A stretch of DNA of 64,000 nt, from contig OU342632.1 of the NCBI GenBank assembly GCA_910589415.1, positions 12,155,507 to 12,219,506 on the forward strand, in the 5' to 3' direction. Positions 42,701 through 54,305 of the stretch are shown one piece after another. The notes beneath the pieces are model-generated. The model had not been told where the DNA came from. It worked only from the letters and a program-made list of their open reading frames with translations, and ran no database searches. The DNA is from Malachius bipustulatus. Taxonomy: Eukaryota > Arthropoda > Insecta > Coleoptera > Melyridae. How positions within the stretch are numbered: position 1 is the stretch's first letter; each line of letters starts with the position of its first letter. The position numbers and the translations under genes were made by a program.

Positions 42701-42890
42701 CGGACCGTATAAGATACAAAAGAAAATTTCGGACTCAATTTATGAAGTTGACACTGGACATAGAAAGGTGGAATCAAACTTTTTTCACGTCACAAAACTC
42801 ACCCCAGTATTAGCTAACCAAAAAGTCACCAACCACCACACTTCTTGCCCTTCGCTAGATACGTTTTCTGAGGGGGGGGGGGAGATGTAA
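39741..42890 (+). CDS. Gypsy pol: protease, RT, RNase H, integrase
   Basis: Open in the -1 frame from 39723 and read by frameshift from gag. The GTG at 39741 is only the nominal first codon. Residues counted from 39741: protease with YDSGANISLIN (D22); RT about 200-400 with SPFAAPVTLAYKK, LCIDFRDLNK, FSTLDINSAFW, LPFGLKTSPAIFQR and YIDD at 362-365; RNase H with YTDASMQGIGAVF (D511) and TDHKPL; integrase zinc region (H...H...CDQCEIC); catalytic triad D767, D825 and E861, with 35 residues between the last two; a GPY-type motif (RIGPYKIQKKI) near 1000. No chromodomain is seen after it. The end reads GGGEM because the frame crosses the oligo-G polypurine tract and stops inside the 3' LTR. All catalytic residues are present and no stops interrupt. 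Confidence 0.96.
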   Translation: MPPLIKIKLLINSTTEVTGIYDSGANISLINSKLLKIKDTDISNRKLVNLRTINGERKTEGLVKLKIKIYNIEKYMNVFIVDDKNFNYDFLIGLDCIREFKLNQDDNLIISQNKVSINDKDVNIPEYSGEKQKMKDIVLIEGVTQINFNEHVNTNNFEVLINHLNISQQIEIEKLIDKYKSVFAKDRYDIGSVRDYEAHIDLVVEKYCCKRPYRCTIEDKKEIEEQVAKLLEHNLIEESYSPFAAPVTLAYKKEEKKKSRLCIDFRDLNKIVVPQSQPFPLIEDLMIKTGNCTFFSTLDINSAFWSIPLRIQDKQKTAFVTQEGHYQWTCLPFGLKTSPAIFQRILSNIIRKYKLSRFAVNYIDDILVFSKTFEEHLSHLSQLLEAILTEGFRLKFSKCIFASSSVKYLGHIIEKNSIKPLKDNLVSIQNFPVPEKQKNVRQFLGKINYYNKYIPNIAIILDPLHNLLRKNTKFIWSEEYEKSFNKIKSLLCSQPILRIFDPDLPINIYTDASMQGIGAVFKQKEHNGDEKPVAYFSKKLNETQKRKKPIYLECLAIKEAVKFWQHWLIGKKVTIYTDHKPLENLRIKSRTDEELGDLTFYLSQYDIEIIYNPGKSNQEADCLSRNPVLEPTENTKETLKIVNLISLEDIKNDQNRNKALQNKRDKLKLKNDIYYRKGKRREKIILSEDFSKKLIRTIHNTYCHIGKTQMQNKITPFYTAKNMTTNIKTICDQCEICIKNKSRKKSKIGLLSHLGPATYPFEIVSIDTIGGFGGSRSTKKYLHLLVDHFTRYAYITTSKTQTSDDFIKLTNMVAQNNNIGIVLADQYPGINSKEFKGFLNEKNIKLIFTAVDSPFSNGLNERLNQTLVNKIRCKINEEKKRTAWTTIAQNCTEMYNKTEHTVTKFSPEYLLQGENIDILPHELRQHHTKSDLERDRKLALENTIKSHDYNKKKFDKHRKKSELNVGDLVYVENGNRLNRKKLDELRIGPYKIQKKISDSIYEVDTGHRKVESNFFHVTKLTPVLANQKVTNHHTSCPSLDTFSEGGGEM
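42871..42885 (+). other. Gypsy polypurine tract
   Basis: A followed by 11 G and AGA, directly before the 3' LTR and overlapping the last pol codons. It would prime plus-strand synthesis; a nearly pure G run is unusual. Confidence 0.8.
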
Positions 42891-43258
42891 ATAACACGGG
42901 TCCCGCGTTATCATAATTTTAGTAAAATTAATAATATTTAAATCTTCCGCGCACGACGACCGACTCGATGCGATGGCAGACAGATACAGATAACCGTTCA
43001 GACGGACAAGTCGAGAAATTATTATTGTTAATTTTTGTTAATAATTTTTATTGACGAATTGTGTATTATTAGAAATAACTATTAATTTAAGGGAAGAATT
43101 GTGAAATAAAGGCTTTAAATGTTGTTTCTTTAATTTACAGGTAACATTGTAACTACTTTATATTATTTATAACGAAAAATATTAATAAAAACTTTAATTT
43201 ACAGAGAAACGCAATTGAGCCGTTATTCAAACAAACCCTACCTACATAAACTATTATA
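42886..43258 (+). repeat. Gypsy 3' LTR
   Basis: 373 bp, no differences seen from the 5' copy; followed by TGTA (43259-43262). Its first bases supply the pol stop codon. Confidence 0.95.
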
Positions 43259-43262
43259 TGTA

Positions 43263-44100
43263 TAGGATTTTTGTCCTTGAAAAGTACGGCCTGACGACCG
43301 AAAATTGAGAAATTTTGTCTAAAAATGGGGAAATATGACCGAAATATGGACTTTGCGAAATATCTCGAAAACCGGTGCGAATTTCGGGATGCAATTGAAA
43401 AGCAGAAATTATTTTACAATATACTTTCTAAACAATATGTATAAAAGTAATCATGTTTCGCAAATTTTATGTAATTTTACAGCTCATGCATATAATTATG
43501 GTTTGGTATAGAAGCAAGTTTTCATCACTCCAGTAGTTATATTTAATTCTATCAAGTCCAAAGGACTTTGAGTAATTCCCCTGAACAGAAGCCACAAAGT
43601 AATGTCGGTACATAAAGATTGGCAGCTTGCATGCACAAAGCTTTATATTACATTGTGGTTTTCTCGGCTTCAATTTCAGAGTCTGAAACATAAAAGATAC
43701 AGTTAGATAGTACATATTAGTTTTACTTGGATAAACAATAGTCGGTTCTATTGTTTCTTATTTAAATACAAAATCAGATACACCATGCTATGGAGTTAGG
43801 GTATTGAGTTTAATCTTTTACAGAATAAAATATGTTTTTATGTCTTGAAGTGCATCTTTACGTTTATGTAGGTAGATAGATGCTACATGAGTTGGTGGTA
43901 AAACTACAACAGTTTTACGTAAAAAATAGTCAAATTTTTTACATAGAATTTAGTTTTAATGGCAAAAAATCTCATTCGGCTCAGAATCTAAAGGAAGGGA
44001 GAGTGCACAGACTGTCAAAATTGAAAAGTAGCGACATTTTTGTGTTGAAAACGAGGTCTCACATAGCTCCTCATGCCATTTAAAACTATTATATTTAATA
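43263..44100. other. No gene seen; AT-rich spacer
   Basis: No coding pattern or repeat ends recognised. Confidence 0.6.
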
Positions 44101-44129
44101 TGCCATTAACGTGCCATTTAATTATATTT

Positions 44130-44690
44130 AAAATAAGGTTAACAGGGGCTGCAATGTCATTTTTGACAATTGACATCAGTTTTATGTCAAAAAGTAGTGA
44201 AATTATTGTCATTTAATTTAGTTTTGGTATCATTTAATTTAGTTTGTAGTTGTTCGATCTCATTCTGCTCAGGATTAAAGGTGAGGAGAAAAGGACTATA
44301 ATCGTCCTCGCACTGTAATATCAAAAATAAGTCTCACGCTGGGCGCCAAATTATGAAACTACAAAACATTGAATTATTAAAGACAAATCATTACAGACAA
44401 AAAATACAGATACAATAGGCATAAGCGAGACCCGGTGGCCGGGCTCAGGAGTTACCAGGCTTATTCGATAAGACATTTTAGCATTTCGGTAACATCGACC
44501 ACGACCACCGAAACAAAGTTAGTTTGATATTGGAGGGGCGGTTCAGACAATTACGGAATTGCTCCAATCGTCTGATAGAAATTTGCTAATCCAACTGTCT
44601 GGACAACCAATTAACATCAACAGATGATCAACATCAAACTGCCTTCACTGCAGAAAAACCTAAAGAAAAGAAGAAATAGAAAAATGATTC
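44130..44690 (-). mobile_element. Gypsy-family LTR/leader remnant
   Basis: To the right of the PBS (from 44349) lies LTR sequence whose minus-strand end reads ...TTTCATAATT. To the left (to about 44130) is leader-like sequence with a 15-base repeat ATTTAATTTAGTTTT (two near copies). No gag-pol survives and the outer LTR limit is undefined; it stops before the RTE sequence that starts near 44690. Confidence 0.55.
44331..44348 (-). other. Primer-binding site of a gypsy remnant (tRNA-Lys)
   Basis: In complement TGGCGCCCAGCGTGAGAC. The first 14 bases match the complement of the tRNA-Lys(CTT) 3' end with one mismatch. It marks the LTR/leader junction of a minus-oriented gypsy element. Confidence 0.75.
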
Positions 44691-45850
44691 GTGTTGGGAG
44701 ATTGCAACTCCAAAATAGGCAAGGGGAGATTCGATAAACTGATGGGAGAATATATGGTCTCGGTGGAAGAAATGAAAGAGGTGAAAGACTGGGGGAGTTT
44801 TGTCAACTTCACGACATGGTAATAACGAATACGTTGTTTAAACTACACCCAAAGAGACTTTATATTTAGACCCCATATCAGCGTAAGAATGACAGTGTGT
44901 CACGTAATCAAATAGACTAGTAAACAGAAGATATCATAGTTCCCTTGTCAGCGCAAAAACCTATACATGCGCTGACATCGAATCAGACCACATGCAACCC
45001 AGTCGTACCGAAAACTAGAGCGAGGTAGAGAGCACTGAACAACAAGGTCCTCATGAAGAAAATTGATTTACAATAATTGTTACGAGAAAACCATGCACAC
45101 AAAAGAAGAAAGGAATCTGCAAACAGCTGAATGATAACCTATCCCATAAAGAACGAGCTTTCTTTGTCGCGTCCGAGGACACAAACAACAAGTAGTGGAG
45201 TGCGAGGTGAGGAATATTCCGGACGATTCCACACGAAAGAACCTGAAACCACAACCTAAAAGGAACAGGCATGGATAGATGACGGTTCAGATTTTGCAAC
45301 GGAGTACAACGAATAGGAAAATTCGAAGGGAGATAAAGGAGGCTAAGGAGAGATGGTTGGAATTCAAGTGTCGGGAACGAGAAGACCTATGGCAGAGACA
45401 TGCCCTTTTCAGCCTACATAAAAGAGTGAAAGAGTTCACCGTACCAAATAGGAAACATTAGCCACATAATTTGGTTGGCTCCAATGGGAATTAGTGGCCT
45501 CGGCAGAAGACAAAATGAAAGAATGTAGACAAGAAGTCCTACGACGGGTGAACAGAGAGCGCGGGCTCTACTGTGTGATAAAAGTTCTCAAGACGGCTTA
45601 CCTTGGTCATGTAGTGAGGAATGATAAATACCGATATGAACAGCTCATTATAGAGGGAAAGATCGAGGAAAATCAAGGGATAGGAAGGAAGAGATTGTCG
45701 TGGATGAGGAACATTTGACAATGGACGGGCCTGTACTTTGAACAGCTTATAAGAACCGCAGAAGACAGACTAACGCTTGCCAATGTAATTGCGAACCTTC
45801 GTTGATGGAGACGGCTGAACGTGAAGACCGACAAATTGTGCATCATCTAT
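44690..45850 (+). mobile_element. RTE-type LINE with the RT core deleted
   Basis: An N-terminal endonuclease relic (GDCNSKIGKGRFDKLMGEY near 44700-44760; F-H-D-M-V and N-Q-I-D further on) and an ADIESDH box are visible. The linker is at 45285-45460 (KIRREIKEAKERWLEF and FSLHKRVKEFT, as in RTE proteins labelled craniofacial development protein 2-like). Immediately after, at about 45535-45820, comes the C-terminus (KTAYLGHVVRNDKYRYEQLI, GIGRKRLSWMRNI, ANVIANLR). The whole catalytic RT palm is missing between about 45470 and 45535. Several stops; not functional. Confidence 0.8.
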
Positions 45851-46189
45851 AATAATAAGTACTTACTAAGTACTTATAACTGAAATCGTTTCAATTGCAA
45901 TTTACGCAATTTACAAAATTTACCTTGTTGTCATTAATTATCACACTGATTTATGTCTATGCAATCCAACACTACATCACTCGTCTTGTTCATATTTCTC
46001 TGCACTGATCGGGAAATCATAATCGGTCCATGCAGTTATTTTTGGACTCCAGTGAAGTCCGTTGAGTCATTTATACTTTATTACTTACAAAAGTGAAACA
46101 TTAAGGTTTCAGTTTCAGCCATACTTTATACATATACGTTTCTTGAAACCATGCAGAAAGCAACAAAGTCCGACAACGGTTTAATAAAT

Positions 46190-46480
46190 CTTTAAATTTA
46201 GATTTTTTGTAAATCCCCCCAAAAAAATTAAGTTAGGTATTTTATTTTCTAATGATGCATGTAACGTGTTTTTTAACAGGGAGGCTCTTGGCTCTTTAAT
46301 GAACACATCGTAAATTTTTTTATGGGGCACACTGTATAATATAGCACTTTGATCGTTTTCACCAGTTGCAGTTTGAATTGAGTAGTTTATAAGCCTTAAA
46401 CAAGTGATAAGAGCATCAATTTTCTATTTAAAACGCAGCTTCTTTGCGAATTGAAAAAAAAATACAAAAAAGACGGGTAA
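46190..46480 (+). repeat. Dispersed relative of the fold-back arm at 29.5-29.75 kb
   Basis: CAGTTGCAGTTTGAATTGAGTA (46371 on, shown for its first bases) matches the arm near 29651 with few changes. The preceding GGGGCACACTGTATAA resembles its CACCCTGTGATA, so this is another partial copy of that repeat family. Confidence 0.6.
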
Positions 46481-46559
46481 AAAGATGTGTATCGTAGCTT
46501 TATCAGAGATATTTTCGATAAGCGAAAAGCTTCGATGCACACACTTCTTTAGGAACAGA

Positions 46560-47330
46560 CCAACATACCTATATTATATAAAAGGGTGGACGCCAGGGAG
46601 ACACCATCCATATTTACATCCACTCTCGAGTGTATCTTTCGAGAGATGAACTGAACTAGAAATGTCATAAATATAGACGGTGAATACCTACAACATCTGA
46701 GGTTCGCGGATTATATCATCCTTATAAATAGCAATCCTCAAGAACTACTGGATATGATTGTGGAATTAAATAGTCATTTTAAGAACAATGAATAATAATA
46801 AAACCAAAGTAATAATCAATGCACAAACAAATATTAATATACAACTCCAAGAACAAAAATTGAGAAAAAGAAGTAAAAATCTACGTCTAATCGGGGAAAA
46901 CATTGACGGCTAATAGAGATAACATGAAGGATGAAATAATTACAAGAATCTATCTTGGCTGGGAGACCTTCGGCAAACTCAAACATGCATTGATACGCCA
47001 CCTACCCAACAGTGTAAAAAAAGCTCTTTGACCAGTTCATGATCCCGGTCCTCACTTACGGCGCTGAAACGTGGTGCCAAACTAAAAGGCTTGCGCAAAA
47101 CTTAGCCACAACTCAAAGAATCAATCATGAACGAATAATATTAGGCATTAAGCTCACAGACCATAAGAGAAATTCTTGAACTGGAGAACGGACCAAACTA
47201 ACAGATGCAATCCAAAGATCAGCCGAACTGAAGTGGAAATGGGCAGGGCATAATGTGATGAGAAGAACTGATAACCGTTAGAGACCGAGAGAAAGCCGGA
47301 TTGCGGTTCACTATATTTGCAAGTAAACAA
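46560..47330 (+). mobile_element. RTE-type LINE, RT fragment
   Basis: Decayed plus-strand frames: KGWTPGRHHPYL (family KGVRQGDTISP), IDGEYLQHLRFADYIILI (catalytic ADD has become ADY), PQELLDMIVELN, then a VLTYGAETW-type stretch at about 47040-47075 and KLKWNWAGH-like residues near 47225-47250. This is the RT part missing from the copy at 44690-45850, but it is from a different, more decayed insertion. Confidence 0.7.
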
Positions 47331-50300
47331 ATAGTGCCATCCATCTTTTTTACCTAAATCAGAGTAAATGAATACATCGATCATAAAGAAATAACATCAA
47401 GGCGACCGATCGCTAAGTAGAAAGCTACCTTGCTCTTTTTAAAAAATAGAATTTAATTGTTTTCTTTAAATCCTGCATTGACAATTGTTACCTACTATTT
47501 ACCTTAGGTGGATGAAAATGAAGTTATTTTATAGAAATTTGTAATAGATAGATTTGTAACTACTGTGTAAAGTCTGCTTCAACAGTTAATACAGAACTCG
47601 GTGACATATTACATAATTCAATTCAGTTATCCGCTACTTTCAAATAAATTAAAATAATATTTGTTTTCGCTAATTTTAAATATAATTTTCTCCGTAAATC
47701 ACATCTTTGAAAATGGGGGAAAGGATGAAAGAATGTTTCTGATGCTCATATTTTAGTTCTTGAAATATTTTCAGTCGGTATTACGTTTCAGTGCTTTCAA
47801 GTTTCATACATGCTCGTATATCTGAAAATAACAGTCCTATATCTCTTCCAAGCATTGATTTAATATTTTTTGATTCCCGGTTTCTCCTTCGATGGAGAAT
47901 TCATACGTGATAAAAGTTTCGAGTCAGTTTAAATTACGTTTATCACAATGTGTACCTATCAGTATCATATCAGTCAGCATTCCACGACTTCCACGTTTGA
48001 GTTTTTTAACTGCGCGTCCTGAAATTATGTCAAATTTTTTTTTTTTCAAAAATAATTTGAACGTGAATTATCAAACAGTTTATTTTATTTTTCCTCTTTC
48101 TGAAGAAAAATGAAATGTGTACCTCAAAAAACATTACTTTTGTTTTACGACAAAAAATTATGATACATACCTACATGTATAAATACCTAATAAAATCGAC
48201 ACATTTTGCTTTTAATAATAAACAGCAATTTGAGATCTTGTTTCTAAGTTAAATACTACTTGTAAATTGTGTAATAAATACCTACTTACAGTAGGTAGTT
48301 ATTAATTTTGCTTCCACTATAATAATGACACTCATTTTGACTTAGTTAGGAAATGATCTATTTATGCAACTGCAGTGTAGTATCCGTAGCTCAACACAAT
48401 AATTGTTCATAGTTATAATAAAGCCTCAATATAAAACTGATTCACTAGAAAATAAACAACAGTTCTTCTTTATCATCCTATAATAAAATTAAGCAACGCA
48501 GCGAAGTTTTAAAAGGTCATTCATTGTAGTATGTACATAGCACTCAGCAGTATTGTAAATTTTATGACGTGAGTCTAGACTGCAGGAATATTTTGTGCCG
48601 TAGGGGTTATAATTAATAAGAAAAGTAGGTACTTTTATAGGTACCAAACATTTTATATTTTTATGATTAAATGAACTACTAACAGAAGGCTTATGTATAC
48701 AGGATGTACGATAACCCATACGCTCTTTATTACACCTTAGTCGAGCACACAAAAAATTCATAACTAATAAGTAAGTTAGCGTATGTAGGTACTCTGGAAG
48801 GGAATGTATTATAAAGATATCTTTATTAGGTACCTGTATTTCTTTTAAATTTATAATTAAAATAGAAACACTAACTTGGAAATAATTAATCACATCTATT
48901 TAATTTGGGCTTTAGAAACTGACAATATACAGTACCACATTATAAAGCATCATACGGGAAAAATGTTTATTTCTCGGTTTCGGAAAAATGAATTTGCTTT
49001 AAAAAATAATAGTTTCTGCTTTAAAAATGATAACAAATGACACTCACACCACCTGTCACGTCTCTTTTATAACTGTCAAATTTGACATTTTTAGCAAATA
49101 ATTACAAAATATGGCATTGGTACAAACTTGTTACAAAATTGATTTAATTTCTACAAATGAGTAATGACTAAACATAAGTAAATCACAACGAAAATATTTA
49201 TTTTCGCCTTTCCCAACAATTTTCAACATGACAAAATATTGTTTGAATAATAATAAGGAATATTAACACTGCAACTAAGCTACTAAGCCAAGGAACACCC
49301 TATGTAAAACATGTTAAGTTAATAGAACATAAATTAAATTTCAAAATTGACCTGTTTCCGGTCTTTCATCTTCAGATCACACTTCTATAAATTCGGGGGA
49401 TGCCATCAAAAAATTTGGTCACAAAATACTGAAATGTAAAGAAATTGTGAGAAAATTCATATGATAAGAATAATAGGATAACGAACGTTCAGCGTAGAGC
49501 TCTCTCTCTCTGTCTCTCTCTCTCTCTCGTATAGAAGGGAGCGCGTGATATCCTGAAAGCAATATTTCAAGAGAGTTCAACGTGTATTCCAACCATCCTT
49601 ATGTATGTTTCTCGCTATACCTGGTGGAAAACATGCGAATAATGCTCATTTTCCGCTTCACGAGATTCATCATAAAAATCGTCAATATAGTCACAATTTC
49701 CACATCTGAATTTTTCATCAAAATTCTCGCAGTCAAATTTTTATTGAAGAATTTGTGTAAATATTTGAACACATATTAGCGTAGGTATATGCAGTGCATT
49801 TTTTAGGCGTTGCCGTAGGGTTTTACATGTTAAAACTTACACCTCAATTTTTATAACTTTAAACTTTTGTTAACTTTTGTTGTCTTGCCGTTTTTAATTT
49901 TCAATAATTCAGTCATTCCTTTAATAGTTTCCGAAAAATTTTATTAGTTTGTTTAGTAATTTGTGCGTTACTTAATTTTTTATGAACACACATGAATAGG
50001 TTTAATAAATTTAAAATCGACTTTTAAATTGCACGAAAACTTATGTTAACATAGGATGCAATTTCTAAGATGCAAGCCCTTATTACAACATTTAAAAAAT
50101 GCACTGGTAGACCAAAAGCACTATAAAAGAGCTCTAAAATAATAAAATTCTGACAAAAATAGTAACGGAATATCGCCGGTGCCACCACATGCGGAATAAC
50201 CTGCACGGTTTTCTACTGAAGTTTACCACTTTCTTTTTTTTTATTAACACTTCTAATGCTTATAAAAGTAAAACTGATGGAGCAATGTAAAGGGACCCAG

Positions 50301-50760
50301 GGAACAAATCGTACAGAATTAAAATACGAAGAGAATGAGTGCTGAACAACCCGATCGATCGGTTCATTATTAAGAGAGAAAACAAAAAAAAACGAATATA
50401 ATATCGTTTTTTCAAAAATTAGTAACGTCGTCATATTTTCAGATGAAGTGTAGGCTTTTGCGAAATAGTCGATATTGAGAGGTACTACCTGTTTGCAAAA
50501 CTCAGACGCTGTCAGATAACTAGTTTTCGCGATATTGCAATCAAAAGTTCTTATTACCATATTTTGCAGCGAGGCTGGATGCTCTGAAGATTAGCCGAAT
50601 CGAATTTATCAAACGCGGATTTGAGAATTAGAAGTGTTAAGCTATAAAACGTCAATTTATCTTTTTAATTTAAATGTTAAAAAATAGGTAAAAATTGCGC
50701 GAAAACAGCCTAGCGGTAGATGGGTAAATCACTAGTTAGAGCTAATCACAACTGAGCAAA
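47331..50760. other. No gene seen; includes a CT microsatellite
   Basis: AT-rich. A (CT)n run with one G interruption lies at 49500-49528. The 134-codon minus-strand ORF at 48489-48893 and the 115-codon one at 50213-50560 have no recognisable domain. Confidence 0.55.
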
Positions 50761-51954
50761 TACAGGGTGTCCCAATATTCCATGGACATGGAGCAACCAC
50801 AGATTACTGAGGTAAAAAAAAGTCGCTCGGACCAAACTTATCTCTATACCAAAGTGCTTCGTTTGTCCGTTAGAGGGCTTCAAAGTCTTTTGAAAATTTT
50901 AGTTTTTTTGAAATAGCTCAAAATCGGCTGATTCCAATTCGATGAAATTTGGTAGGTAAGTTTCTTATTAAAAGTGCTAACATCTGATGTACATGATAAT
51001 TTGACGGAAACCCGGGAAGGGGTGAAACTACCCCTACCCTCCATTAAAATCGATCGTAATTGTTCATAGGGTAGCAGGAACGCTGTCCATGTTTTTTTGT
51101 TTGAAAGATACATCATTTTAGCCCATTTTTGGTCTCCTATAAAAATCTGTATCTTTCCGAGGTTCTATGTGATAAAATAAATTAGTCGATGACACCTAAC
51201 CAAATTTTTATTTCATTCTTTGAATTTGAAATCAAATTTTCAATTGTCAGGTGATTATTTGATCTAATCTCATAGAAGATGTTTAGTATGGTTCGGTTTT
51301 TTTTTCAGGTGTTTGCAAACGGATTTTTTCAAACGCAGTAAACAGTTTGCAAAACGACGAGGTTCCAAGAAAAGTTAAAATCATTTTTTTTGCGCAGGAT
51401 GGAACTTTCTAGGGTCCAAATCGGCGCCCACATCGAGCATCTTTTATGAGATTAAATCAAATAATCACCTGACAATTGAAAATTTGATTTCAAATTAAAA
51501 GAATGAAATAAAAATTTAGTTATCATCGACTAATTTATTTTATCACATAGCACCTCGGAAAGATACAGATTTTTGTAAGAAACCAAAAATGGGCTAAAAC
51601 GATGTATCTTTCAAACAAAAACACATGAACAGCGTTCCTGCTACCCTATCAACAAGTACGATCGATTTTAATGGAGGGTAGGGGTAGTTTCACCCCTTCC
51701 CGGGTTTCCGTCAAATTATCATGTACATCAGAAGTTAGTACTTTTAATAAGAAATTTACCTACCAAATTTCATCGAATTGGAATCAGGCGACTTTGAGCT
51801 ATTTCAAAAAAACTAAAATTTTCAAAAGACTTTGAAGCACTCTAACGGACAAACGAAGCACTTTGGTATAGAGATAAGTTTGGTCCGAGCGACTTTTTTT
51901 TACCTCAGTAATCTGTGGTTGCTCCATGTCCATGGAATATTGGGACACCCTGTA
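50761..51954. mobile_element. Fold-back element with ~520-bp arms
   Basis: The left arm 50761-51281 and right arm 51438-51954 are inverted copies with few mismatches, around a loop of about 155 bases. Ends are TACAGGGTGTCCCAATATTC and its complement. If the outermost TA is the duplicated target, the element is 50763-51952, as in Tc1/mariner-type insertion. The loop contains oligo-T runs and no ORF. Short ORFs across the arms occur twice in opposite directions and are by-products. Confidence 0.9.
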
Positions 51955-54305
51955 TAGGAAATCATCGCATTGAACTCCTTCACAGCGCTGACATGACACA
52001 TAATGAGATAATGACACGAACACCTTCGAACAACGAACGAAGTAGAAAAAGCGCACTTCATTTCCTCTTATTTTAATTTAAGGTAATGTAATGTACATAC
52101 TCTGTCCTGTCTAGGTATTTTAGTAACTGCGCATGCACAGCCACGTTGACAGCCATCAGCAGCGCTAGCAGGAGACACAGCAAGATTTGGATACGCGACG
52201 TGTTTATAGTAAAGTGGTGCGGTATTAAATAATATATTATTTTTAAAGCTGTAGGTATAAAATTTTCGCGATTTGGGGGAAATTGCTATTATCACAATAC
52301 CCATCTTTATCCGCTCGTTGAAGAATATATTAAACCCCTTTAATTCTTAATTTTAATTTTTAATTTTTTCAATTACGGGCATTATGGCGGACGTTATATC
52401 GATATATCTATACCTATGTCCTTTATAACGCCCTGGTTTGAATAATGAGAAATTACAATAAACACAAGCAGCTTCCCTAGCACCGCAAAGGTTAATAGAC
52501 ATTCCAGAATCATCAGTATATCTATTCAATAATTAAGTGAAAAAAAAATTGCAATTAGATTTATTTTTGCGATATAATTGAAAAATAAAATCATGTATGC
52601 ACCATTAGCGTTACTGAATAATAATGCCCATCGGTCGACATCCTTTCCTTGGGTCAAATGCCCTCTGGCTGGATCACGTCGACCTCCGGGCATTATCATC
52701 CCAGTACCGCTATTGGAACATAAATAACTATTCATTTCCCAATCTTTATCAATTACCTAATTTCCCAATAAAAACCAATTATAACTTTACTTATTACGAC
52801 TTTCAAAATGTAAAATTAATTTTAATTATAGTTTCAGAAAATGGGATTTTACACTAACATTATTGTTTACGTTATTCTTTCTATTGTTATTATAATCATA
52901 ACCAAAGTTTTATTACAAAAATGACCCTTGAAAATAAATATTAGCAACAATTTTTTTCTTACTGTCCCTACCTATAAGTTTCAAAGAACATAAATAAGGT
53001 TCGACAATAAGGGGCAATAAAACAACTACCAACAAAACAACAATCCACTAATCTTCGAAGCTCAATAACAGAATTCACACCTACGCACGACCATATATCT
53101 TGGTCAATTTTTTTAATGACTGCAATCTTTAACAGTTGGCTTTCTTCTTCTTCTTCTATATGAAATATGAGTCGCTGAATTAACTCAGTTTACCAAGTTT
53201 TTATTTACTGCATTCTTCCAGTCGCCATACATATATGGTTTTCAATGCCGAGTTGAAAGCACGTACCAGGTTTCTTTTTACCTGTCTGGTTTTGGTTCCT
53301 ATTCCTTAACTTGATACAACCGACAAATCATAATGACTTTAACGGATACAAAATCTAAAGTTACCTTTTAGTACTGATTTTTTTTTCATAATTTACGTGA
53401 ATAATAATAATTATCACCGGCGCTGTACTGAGACACTGAGACTGGTGTAAATTACCTCGATGCTTTACTACTAAGACACGTTATTTTATTAAATTTCAGA
53501 TTATTGTTCGACAATAATAATTGTTCATTAATATTATAGGTTCATGGCGAAAAGGCCAAGCATCAAGATTAATTTTTCTGTACTGTTATTCCGATAATCG
53601 CTTTTAAATTACCTGAAAAATATATTTCTATTTTCATTGTTATACAGAACTACATAACTACATTATACATAATATATCACTCAGAAATGTTACTCAAAAC
53701 AATAACAGCGCGTTTACTAAATATTCTATTATTACCTTATATATATTGTAGGCACCTATTTACTTACACCTAAACTTTCCAAGCAATATCAATCAAGCAA
53801 TTTCCCGCCTAAACTGCCATCAAAGCCAACGTTATTAAACTAGGAGAGAAAACGTCTCCTTTTATGTAAGTGGTCCATTAATTTCTGTGAAACATGGCTG
53901 CCGCCTTCGCTGACTGAGATGTTCTTTGAGAAACGGCGCCCCAGTTGGAGGGATGAGGGGTTGACGAACGAGGGCTGGAGGGCTGAAGGGACGTGAGTAG
54001 TTCAAATGGAATATGCAGCGAACATAGCCCTTCTTATCTGAAAAACTTCTCAGTTTCGTGCCGTCATTCTCCTTCATTTGAGGTGACGCATATGTGGGTC
54101 GTCGCTTGATGTTTAGTGCATCTTTGTCTGTCTGGAACACTAAAGGCTCAAAAGAATACGGTCATTGAGGTTTTCTGTGTAGTCTCACAAACTTACAGAT
54201 ATGGAACAGTAAGGTATTTCTCAAACGTGTAAGATCTGGAGAAACATTTTTGAATCGAAACGAATAACAAAAAATAACAAAAATCAAATAAGCAAAAAAA
54301 TCTTA
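51955..54305. other. No gene seen; AT-rich spacer with one GC-richer block
   Basis: A GC-richer segment at about 53860-54150 carries a 92-codon minus-strand ORF that is proline/arginine-rich and not recognised. A (TTC)n run is at about 53143-53157. The rest is AT-rich. Confidence 0.55.

Larger units (their letters stand above)
38181..43258 (+). mobile_element. Complete Ty3/gypsy LTR retrotransposon
   Basis: Two 373-bp LTRs, identical by eye, enclose gag and pol ORFs in different frames. The TGTA direct repeat occurs at 38177-38180 and 43259-43262. LTR ends TGTAAATAAC...ACTATTATA are not the standard TG...CA but are near-inverted (TGTAAT/ATTATA). A polypurine tract of 11 G lies at the 3' side. 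No env and no chromodomain recognised. No tRNA PBS; see the self-priming entries. Looks recently inserted. Confidence 0.96.

Noticed and set aside
53862..54140. 92-codon minus-strand ORF in a GC-richer block
   Set aside because: Recognised no domain, splice context or homologous repeat; kept only as a remark in the spacer entry.
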